This document shows positions 1-5,213 of a DNA stretch of 7,742 bases, piece by piece. Under the pieces are notes generated by a model. The model had not been told where the DNA came from and ran no database searches. It saw only the letters and a list, made by a program, of their open reading frames with translations. The stretch lies in contig CAAFXQ010000329.1 in the NCBI GenBank assembly GCA_900767015.1, positions 1 to 7,742 on the forward strand, in the 5' to 3' direction. The position numbers and the translations under genes were made by a program. Source of the stretch: Clostridia bacterium (GTDB taxonomy: Bacteria; Bacillota; Clostridia; Oscillospirales; Acutalibacteraceae). The first letter of the stretch is position 1, and each line of letters begins with the position of its first letter.

Positions 1-876
1 ATTTTGCCGACACCCGTTCCGTCCAGTCAGGTTTACGGCTGGGTTTCCAGCGGCATTATCGGTATCGAGGAGCTTGAGGGCGTGCCCATCTGCGGCGCAA
101 TCGGCGACCAGCCGTCCGCTCTTTTCGGTCAGGCGTGCTTCAAGCCGGGCATGGCGAAGAACACCTACGGTACGGGCTGTTTCCTTTTGATGAACACCGG
201 CGACAAGCGTGTTACCTCTAAGAATAATCTTCTTACCGGCGTCGCATGGAGTCTCAACGGTAAGACTACATATTCCATCGAAGGCAGTGCTTTTAATGCC
301 GGTTCGGTTATCAAGTGGCTTCGTGACGAGGTTCAGCTGATTGACAGCCCCCGCCGCTGTGACGAACTTGCCGAAACCGTTCCCGATTCCAACGGCTGTT
401 ATCTTGTTCCGGCGTTTACGGGACTCGGTGCGCCGTATTGGGATATGTACGCAAGAGGCTGTATGGTGGGGCTTACCCGTGGTGTCAACCGTGCGCATAT
501 TGCAAGAGCCGTTCTCGAGTGCATCACCTATCAGATGACGGATTTACTCGAAGCGATGAGCGCAGACTCGGGTATCGAAATCGCCGACCTTCGTGTTGAC
601 GGCGGCGCAAGCGTCAGCAACATTATGCTTCAGATTCAGGCGAACTTTGCGCAGACCAAGGTTGACCGTCCGAAGACGGTTGAAACAACGGCTTTGGGCG
701 CCGCTTATCTTGCCGGTCTTGCCGTCGGCGTCTGGGACAGCCTTGAGGATATCGAAGAAAACCGTGAGGTTGACCGTATCTTCGAGCCGCAGATGTCGGT
801 TGAAGAAAGAAACAAGCTCTATGCCGGTTGGAAAAAGGCCGTTGAAAGAGCAAAAGATTGGGCTGAAAAGGAATAA
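1..876 (+). CDS. glpK: Glycerol kinase, C-terminal part (5' end outside window)
   Basis: FGGY-family kinase that phosphorylates glycerol with ATP to sn-glycerol 3-phosphate in the cytoplasm. The frame is open from base 1, so the start lies upstream; 291 residues are visible, roughly the last 60% of a ~500-residue enzyme. Residues are numbered from the first visible codon. GDQPSALFGQ at 35-44 carries the catalytic-base aspartate (D36). The glycerol-kinase-specific YGTGCFLLMNTG lies at 56-67, VPAFTGLGAPYWD at 136-148, the ATP-site DGG at 200-202, and ETTALGAAYLAGL at 228-240. The C-terminus YAGWKKAVERA is typical of GlpK. In my alignment by memory, the loop that carries the phosphorylated histidine in enterococcal GlpK (here residues 11-30) contains no histidine. 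A dehydrogenase gene follows after 45 bases with no terminator between, so co-transcription is likely. Identification is firm; substrate specificity is by family. Confidence 0.96.
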   Translation: MLPTPVPSSQVYGWVSSGIIGIEELEGVPICGAIGDQPSALFGQACFKPGMAKNTYGTGCFLLMNTGDKRVTSKNNLLTGVAWSLNGKTTYSIEGSAFNAGSVIKWLRDEVQLIDSPRRCDELAETVPDSNGCYLVPAFTGLGAPYWDMYARGCMVGLTRGVNRAHIARAVLECITYQMTDLLEAMSADSGIEIADLRVDGGASVSNIMLQIQANFAQTKVDRPKTVETTALGAAYLAGLAVGVWDSLEDIEENREVDRIFEPQMSVEERNKLYAGWKKAVERAKDWAEKE

Positions 877-883
877 TTCCTTT
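867..883. repeat. 17-bp perfect inverted repeat over the glpK stop codon
   Basis: Two 8-base arms, AAAGGAAT (867-874) and ATTCCTTT (876-883), flank a single A. The repeat spans the glpK TAA at 874-876 and is followed by an A/T-rich stretch up to the next ribosome binding site. As RNA it could form about six pairs with a five-base loop, which is too weak for a terminator and lacks an immediate T tract. It could be an mRNA processing or stability element, or chance in A/T-rich sequence. Confidence 0.4.
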
Positions 884-907
884 CACATAAATTTTTAAAT
901 AATATAT

Positions 908-912
908 AGGAG
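908..912 (+). promoter_or_regulatory. Ribosome binding site fixing the Ldh_2 gene start
   Basis: AGGAG lies nine bases before the ATG at 922. An in-frame TTG at 916 would leave only three bases after this site, so ATG 922 is the better start. Confidence 0.8.
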
Positions 913-921
913 TGATTGAAA

Positions 922-2031
922 ATGGGTAAGGTAAATCTTGACTGGAAAACAGCCGCAAGCTTTATCACCGATGCATTCGTAGGCGTAGGTGTACCGAGAG
1001 AGGACGCAGAAATCTGCACGGACGTTCTTCTTGAGTCTGACAAGAGAGGAATCGAGTCTCACGGCTGCAACCGCTTTAAGCCGATCTACATCGACAGAAT
1101 CAACGACGGAATCCAGAATCCCGTTACCAACTTTGAAATCATCAAAGAGACCGAGACAACCGCAGTTGTCGACGGTCACGACGGTATGGGTCAGGTTATC
1201 GGCTACAAGTCCATGAAAATGGCAATTGAAAAGGCAAAGAAGTACGGCATGGGCATGGTCGTTGTCAGAAATTCCTGCCACTACGGTATTGCCGGCTACT
1301 ATCCGACAATGGCCTGCAAGGAAGGCTGCATCGGCATCACCGGTACCAACGCTCGTCCCTCCGTTGCCCCGACCTTTGGCGTTGAGGGTATGTTCGGTAC
1401 GAACCCGCTTACCATCGGTATCCCGACCGACGAAGAATTTGATTTCCTGATCGACTGCGCAACCTCCATTACGCAGAACGGCAAGATTGAATATTACGCA
1501 AGAATCGGCGAAGATGTTCATCCCGGCACGGTAATCGGTCTTGACGGTTCTCCCGTCAGCGGCGACTCAGGCGAAGCTCTTAAGAAAATCCGCAACGGCA
1601 CAGCCGCTCTTACCACCCTCGGCGGTATCGGCGAAGCTCTCGGCGGCTACAAGGGCTACGGCTACGCTATGGTTGTTGAGCTTCTTTCCGCTGTTCTTCA
1701 GGACGGCAACTACGGTAAGGCGCTTGACGGCAAGGACGAAAACGGCAACAAGGTTCCGTATCATCTCGGTCACTTCTTTATCGCAATCGACACCAACCAC
1801 TTCCTCGGCGAAGAGCTTTGCCGCAAGAAAGCCGGCGAGATTATCCGCTCCGTCCGCAACTCGAAGAAGGCTCCGGGCGCTGAGAAAATCTTCTCCGCAG
1901 GCGAAAAGGAATGGCTTGTATGGCAGCAGAGAAAGGACACCGGTGTTCCCATCAATGAGTCCGTTCAGGCTGAAATGAGCAAGGTTCGTGACGACCTGAA
2001 GCTTGACTACGTTTTCCCGTGGGAGAAATAA
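922..2031 (+). CDS. Ldh_2 (malate/L-lactate dehydrogenase) family oxidoreductase
   Basis: A 369-residue cytoplasmic NAD(P)-dependent 2-hydroxyacid/2-oxoacid oxidoreductase of the malate/ureidoglycolate/sulfolactate dehydrogenase family (AllD, YiaK, ComC and relatives). This family is unrelated to classical LDH/MDH, and the length is typical. Family motifs seen: SHG at 46-48 with the conserved histidine H47; RNSCHYGIAGYY at 116-127 with H120; TNARPSVAPTFG at 142-153; GTNPLTIGIPT at 159-169; DCATS at 178-182; GGYKGYGYAM at 241-250, where relatives usually read GYGL. Start ATG 922 follows AGGAG. The gene lies 45 bases after glpK and ends in a strong terminator, so the two probably form the end of one operon. 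The frequent use of GGC, AAG and AAC codons suggests good expression. The substrate cannot be told from sequence: malate, lactate, ureidoglycolate, diketogulonate and sulfolactate enzymes share these motifs. A link to glycerol use is suggested only by position. Confidence 0.93.
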   Translation: MGKVNLDWKTAASFITDAFVGVGVPREDAEICTDVLLESDKRGIESHGCNRFKPIYIDRINDGIQNPVTNFEIIKETETTAVVDGHDGMGQVIGYKSMKMAIEKAKKYGMGMVVVRNSCHYGIAGYYPTMACKEGCIGITGTNARPSVAPTFGVEGMFGTNPLTIGIPTDEEFDFLIDCATSITQNGKIEYYARIGEDVHPGTVIGLDGSPVSGDSGEALKKIRNGTAALTTLGGIGEALGGYKGYGYAMVVELLSAVLQDGNYGKALDGKDENGNKVPYHLGHFFIAIDTNHFLGEELCRKKAGEIIRSVRNSKKAPGAEKIFSAGEKEWLVWQQRKDTGVPINESVQAEMSKVRDDLKLDYVFPWEK

Positions 2032-2045
2032 GTACAATAAAATCT

Positions 2046-2078
2046 GCGGCTGATGCGAAAAGCGTCGGCCGCTTTTTT
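2046..2078 (+). terminator. Intrinsic terminator of the glpK-dehydrogenase operon
   Basis: An 11-bp stem (2046-2056 with 2062-2072, GC-rich at the base, two G-U pairs) closes a five-base GAAAA loop. It is followed directly by TTTTTT (2073-2078) and, after CG, by TTTT. It lies 14 bases after the dehydrogenase stop. This is a classic Rho-independent terminator. Confidence 0.93.
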
Positions 2079-2120
2079 CGTTTTAATGGGTGTTAACGTT
2101 TGGGGAAAGTTTGTTTCGGC

Positions 2121-2140
2121 TGTATTTGCGCAAGTATACA
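2121..2140. promoter_or_regulatory. Imperfect dyad just upstream of a promoter, possible operator
   Basis: The 8-bp palindrome TTGCGCAA (2126-2133) is flanked by TGTAT (2121-2125) and its complement ATACA (2136-2140), offset by two bases. It ends three bases before the -35 box at 2143. The position suits an activator or repressor site, but no regulator is known for it. Confidence 0.25.
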
Positions 2141-2142
2141 GA

Positions 2143-2170
2143 TTGAAATTAACTGTAAAATATGTATAAT
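2143..2170 (+). promoter_or_regulatory. Sigma-A-type promoter of the membrane protein gene
   Basis: TTGAAA (2143-2148) and a perfect TATAAT (2165-2170) are separated by 16 bases, 29 bases before the ATG at 2200. It lies downstream of the terminator at 2046-2078, so the following gene is probably transcribed on its own. Confidence 0.75.
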
Positions 2171-2199
2171 ATAAATGTATAAAGAAAAGAGGGACAGCC

Positions 2200-2922
2200 A
2201 TGGGCGGCGTATTACGACTGATAAACAGCACAGAGGACATAATTGCAGTGAACTATGCGGGCGAGGTGTACCGTCTTCGTCCGTCCGGGTATGCGGATAT
2301 TCAAAAACAAAAAGGTGCGGATATCCTCACGATTGAAAGCCGACCCGAAAGTGAACCGACCTCGTGTTTTAAGCGACTTAAGCGGGTGAAAAACGCAAAG
2401 CGCAGATTCTTCGGAAAATATGAAACCTCGTTTGTGTTTTGTTGTCGTCTGACCGCTGAATTTGACTTGAAAAAGCTCAAGTCTGATACGCTGAACGTCC
2501 GTCAGACGTGGTGTCATTGCTTTCATCATGCTATCATATATTCCCGGTTTCTTCTTTCACCGCACTGCAAAGCGGTTCATTCTTTACCTGATGAGAAAGC
2601 AAAAAGAAAAATTATGCTCTATCTCATCCTATCCGCCGTTTTGACTTTACTGTTATCCGCCGCTTTCACGCTTCTCGGATTTTTTCTGTGTGAAAAACTT
2701 GCGGATAAACGCTTTGCGGTGTTGTTTTTGCTTTCCCCGCTGTTGATTTTCGGCTATGGTTACAGTGCACGCAGATATCTGAAATTCTGCTCGATCGAAA
2801 AGCATCAGGAAATACTGAAAGCGGACGACAGTGACTATGTTGAATTTGAAAGATGTACACCGAAAGTGATTTATCTGAAAGAAGAAGCCGACGGGGAGGA
2901 AGATGACCCGGATTTTGATTGA
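2200..2922 (+). CDS. Unrecognised membrane protein, possibly frame-disturbed in the middle
   Basis: I do not recognise the family. The ATG at 2200 follows AGAGGG (2188-2193) with a six-base gap and a good promoter. The 240-residue product has a basic N-terminal domain (1-103) without a signal peptide. Next comes an odd Cys/His-rich stretch (about 104-127, including CHCFHH at 105-110), then two hydrophobic segments (about 138-163 and 172-188) and a cytoplasmic-looking acidic tail ending EEADGEEDDPDFD. The tail implies an even number of membrane passes if the N-terminus is also inside. The Cys/His-rich stretch reads more like ordinary membrane-protein sequence one frame over (2513-2611). The gene may therefore carry compensating indels, or the stretch may be a genuine metal-binding site. 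The neighbour to the right is convergent, so context gives no function. Confidence 0.72.
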   Translation: MGGVLRLINSTEDIIAVNYAGEVYRLRPSGYADIQKQKGADILTIESRPESEPTSCFKRLKRVKNAKRRFFGKYETSFVFCCRLTAEFDLKKLKSDTLNVRQTWCHCFHHAIIYSRFLLSPHCKAVHSLPDEKAKRKIMLYLILSAVLTLLLSAAFTLLGFFLCEKLADKRFAVLFLLSPLLIFGYGYSARRYLKFCSIEKHQEILKADDSDYVEFERCTPKVIYLKEEADGEEDDPDFD

Positions 2923-2966
2923 TTTCTTTAAATCCGAAACAGCAAAACTCTTGCGTGTTGCAGCAT

Positions 2967-3000
2967 AATCGCCTTACACCCGAATGGATGTAAGGCGATT
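2967..3000 (-). terminator. Hairpin between convergent genes, likely end of the sigV-like operon
   Basis: Bases 2967-2981 pair with 2986-3000 around a four-base loop. The one mismatch on the + strand (C2979/A2988) becomes a G-U pair on the - strand, giving an unbroken 15-bp stem in the RNA of the leftward operon, 20 bases after its last stop codon. No T tract follows on either strand, so it may act as a weak or bidirectional terminator or as a 3'-end stabiliser. Confidence 0.6.
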
Positions 3001-3020
3001 AAATATATGAGATTTAAAAA

Positions 3021-3914
3021 TCATACGACAATATCCGAAAATTCAGGCTTGAGAAGTTCTTTTATGATTGGCTTATCGATAATAAATTCGGGTGCTCCCA
3101 TCGAACCGGGACCGACTTCATATTTGTCAAACACAATGACCAGATTTCCGTCCTTGTTCCAATAGAAATTGCGGTCCGGCTCAACCGAAGCGAATTCTTC
3201 GCCGATGATGCTGTCGTTTATCCAATACGAGGCGTTTCGGTCATTTTCCATGCGCTCTTTCATCTGCTTTTTTATTTGTGCAGCAAGGATATCCGAATAC
3301 TCTTCGTTTCGGAAAAGATCGCCGAGCTTTACGATTTTGCCTTGTTTTTTGTCGATGTGATAGAACACAAAATAATGGTTACTGCTTGCTGCCGTTTCAC
3401 TGACAGACAATTTCAAAGTGAACCAGCGCTCAGTATTTGTAACGATCTCATAATTAACTGTTATCGAGCCGTAGCCGGTGTTGTCGGAAAGCTCAAGGTC
3501 CTGATAAAACCGGTTGACAAGGATGGCGGTAAGCTCGCTTACATTTTTGTTAATATAGTCAATGGCTTCGCTGTCACTTCCCTCAATTTTCGGAACCTTG
3601 ATATCCATTTCACGCTTGTCGTCGGAATAAAAATAGTTTCGGACGGTAAACACGCGGACAATATCTCCGATTACCGGCACTTGCTGTATCGCTTTGGCGT
3701 AGGTGACGCTGACATTTGGAAGCAGAAACAGCAGAACAAAAAAGAATGCGGCGGCAGTAGCAACGATTTTCGGAAGAAGCTTAATGTGTTTGATACTGTT
3801 TTCTTTTTCAGGCAGTTCCTCAAGTGTCTGTTCAATTCTTTTTTTTATGTTGTCGGGTATCTCGATAGGCTCCTTTTCTGCCTCGTCTTTAATATATTTA
3901 TCAAAATCGTTCAT
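3021..3914 (-). CDS. rsiV: RsiV-like transmembrane anti-sigma factor (DUF4163/DUF3298)
   Basis: Single-pass membrane anti-sigma factor, 297 residues against 285 for B. subtilis RsiV. It should hold the adjacent ECF sigma factor inactive at the membrane. Residues 1-48 are cytoplasmic and include IPDNIKKRIEQTLEELP, the presumed sigma-binding part. A membrane helix spans about 49-67, and the extracellular part follows. After the helix, YAKAIQQVPVIGDIV lines up with AQAMAKIPVIGSIV of RsiV as I remember it; A73-K74-A75 is a fitting signal peptidase site. Residues ~95-180 match the DUF4163 type and ~195-290 the DUF3298 type, with FDKYEVGPGSMGAPEF at 262-277. In B. subtilis this domain pair binds lysozyme and exposes the protein to signal peptidase and then RasP. 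Start ATG 3914 overlaps the sigma gene stop by one base (TGATG) and follows AAGGGG at 3925-3930. The symbol is by similarity; the inducer is inferred. Confidence 0.9.
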   Translation of the reverse strand: MNDFDKYIKDEAEKEPIEIPDNIKKRIEQTLEELPEKENSIKHIKLLPKIVATAAAFFFVLLFLLPNVSVTYAKAIQQVPVIGDIVRVFTVRNYFYSDDKREMDIKVPKIEGSDSEAIDYINKNVSELTAILVNRFYQDLELSDNTGYGSITVNYEIVTNTERWFTLKLSVSETAASSNHYFVFYHIDKKQGKIVKLGDLFRNEEYSDILAAQIKKQMKERMENDRNASYWINDSIIGEEFASVEPDRNFYWNKDGNLVIVFDKYEVGPGSMGAPEFIIDKPIIKELLKPEFSDIVV

Positions 3915-4399
3915 CAATCAAATTCCCCTTTCAAAGCTTCCTTTAACATCTTTCTTGCTCGGGATAGCTGCTGCTTTACACAAACGGTGTTTGAATCCGT
4001 AATCTGTGCGATTTTCGAGACAGAAAGATCTTCATAATAAAACAAAACAACAACGGTACGATAAGGCTGTTTCAGCGCTTCTACGGCTTTTTTCAGCGTG
4101 AGTTTTGTTGTGACTTCGTTTTCATGACTTTCCCCGGCGGTGTCTTCAAACTCTTCAATCGGTATGATCTTTGAATTCTTGCGTATCATTTCGACCGCCG
4201 TGTTATGAACAATTCGGAGAATCCACGGCTTGAATGCCTTTTCATTTTTCAGCGTGTCCCGATTCTTATATGCACGGAAAAGGGATTCGCTGATTACTTC
4301 GGCGGCGTCGGCATCATTTTTGACAAGAGAAAAAGCTAAGGAATACATTGCCTTTTCGCAAAGATGAACCTGTTTGCAAAAGTCCTCTTTATCGGTCAA
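3914..4399 (-). CDS. sigV: ECF sigma factor, SigV-like
   Basis: Sigma-70 family, extracytoplasmic function subgroup, 161 residues, typical of the group. Residues ~8-75 form region 2: DAAEVISESLFRAYKN (31-46) is the core-binding and -10 recognition part, then FKPWILRIVHNTAVEMIRK (56-74). A variable linker covers 76-98. Region 4 covers ~100-157: LKQPYRTVVVLFYYEDLSV (109-127) and the helix-turn-helix SKIAQITDSNTVCVKQQLSRARKML (128-152) that reads the -35 box. It should redirect RNA polymerase to stress promoters when released by the RsiV-like protein encoded next. The TTG at 4399 is preferred over the GTG at 4405 because AGGAGG at 4407-4412 sits seven bases before the TTG but abuts the GTG. That site lies in the Glu codons ending the SGNH gene, so translation is probably coupled. 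Assignment to the SigV group rests on the adjacent RsiV-type gene. Confidence 0.9.
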   Translation of the reverse strand: MTDKEDFCKQVHLCEKAMYSLAFSLVKNDADAAEVISESLFRAYKNRDTLKNEKAFKPWILRIVHNTAVEMIRKNSKIIPIEEFEDTAGESHENEVTTKLTLKKAVEALKQPYRTVVVLFYYEDLSVSKIAQITDSNTVCVKQQLSRARKMLKEALKGEFD

Positions 4400-4401
4400 A
4401 A

Positions 4402-5199
4402 TCACTCCTCCTCAATGAGTGCGGCTGTTTTTTCAACAATCCAATTTCCCCATTCCGTATAGTATTTTGCATAAGGATGCGCACTGTCACCGGCTTTGTC
4501 AGCAGAAAGGTTTCCGCTTGGGTCGTCAAAAATCGGATTGGCGTCAAGATAGAACACTGTTTTTCCGTCGGCGAATTCGGCTAATCTGCCGTTAAGGTTG
4601 TCAACAGCAGGATTGTTTATGACTTTATCTGAGTCGGAGCGGCTTTTGGTGACGTGGAGATTTGCCTGAACAAATATAAGCGCATCGGGCTGTTTTTCCC
4701 GGACAAAATCAATAAGCTCTTTGTACTTTGCTACGGTGTTGTCAACATTATAACCGAGTTCATTGATTCCCAGCATGATATATATTTTACCATACTTTTT
4801 ATGACTGAGCAACTGTGTCAGCGTCACTTTGCCGACGGATGGGACGGAAACCGCATCTTTATGAATGTTATATACATTCATGCCGACGGTGGCAAAAAAG
4901 TCTGCACCGTTAAGGCTTGCATATTCTGAAAGACCGACCGTTCTCGAGTCACCGATAAACAGTGCATCTTTCATCGAAATTGTTTTCGGTTTTGAATCGG
5001 TGGTTTCGGCGATAGTTGTGCCGGTTTCGAAACGGTTTGCGGACGTAACGGGGGCCGTGCTTTCCGACTGTCGAGAGGTCAGGGGAGAAGAGGTCGGCTC
5101 AGATGCGGCGCTCGATGTTTTCCAAAAGACCATAATCAGAATAACGATGACAATAAGAATGGCAAAAGAAATAAAAGTGATGATGTTTGACTTTTTCAT
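4402..5199 (-). CDS. Membrane-anchored SGNH/GDSL hydrolase-like O-acyltransferase partner
   Basis: 265 residues: a short basic N-terminus, one membrane anchor (about 6-26), a Ser/Thr-rich linker (about 28-75) that would carry the enzyme into the wall space, and an SGNH domain (78-262). Catalytic blocks: FIGDSRTVGL at 81-90 with nucleophile S85; a glycine in ATVGMNV (103-109); block III reads GINELG (144-149) with N146; the final block reads GDSAHPY (237-243) with D238 and H241. It lies right after the MBOAT gene, which is the PatA/PatB and AlgI/AlgJ(X) arrangement in which the SGNH protein moves acetyl groups onto an outside acceptor. Transferase rather than esterase activity is inferred from that pairing. 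ATG 5199 is chosen over an in-frame TTG at 5217 because AGAGGT (5209-5214) lies nine bases before it; the gap to the MBOAT stop is then 14 bases. The acceptor is unknown. Confidence 0.88.
   Translation of the reverse strand: MKKSNIITFISFAILIVIVILIMVFWKTSSAASEPTSSPLTSRQSESTAPVTSANRFETGTTIAETTDSKPKTISMKDALFIGDSRTVGLSEYASLNGADFFATVGMNVYNIHKDAVSVPSVGKVTLTQLLSHKKYGKIYIMLGINELGYNVDNTVAKYKELIDFVREKQPDALIFVQANLHVTKSRSDSDKVINNPAVDNLNGRLAEFADGKTVFYLDANPIFDDPSGNLSADKAGDSAHPYAKYYTEWGNWIVEKTAALIEEE
4407..4412 (-). promoter_or_regulatory. Ribosome binding site fixing a TTG start for the sigma factor
   Basis: A perfect AGGAGG read leftward from 4412, within the GAG GAG GAG codons ending the SGNH gene. Its distance of seven bases to the TTG at 4399 decides the start. 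The strong site paired with a weak start codon may set sigma output relative to the anti-sigma. Confidence 0.7.
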
Positions 5200-5213
5200 A
5201 AGTTTGTTACCTC

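Noticed and set aside
895..1521. 208-codon open frame on the - strand opposite the dehydrogenase gene
   Set aside because: It mirrors a highly codon-biased real gene with clear Ldh_2 motifs, has no promoter or ribosome site, and its product resembles nothing known.
2032..2199. Riboswitch or small RNA in the gap before the membrane protein gene
   Set aside because: The gap is explained by a terminator and a promoter; only about 23 bases lie between the predicted RNA start and the ATG, too short for a riboswitch.
2945..2964. Small GCAA/TTGC repeats between the convergent genes
   Set aside because: The arms are only four bases and no second copy was found; chance is sufficient.
3276..4037. 253-codon + strand frame opposite the anti-sigma gene
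   Set aside because: It is an antisense shadow of the RsiV-like and sigma genes, which have convincing domains and ribosome sites on the - strand.
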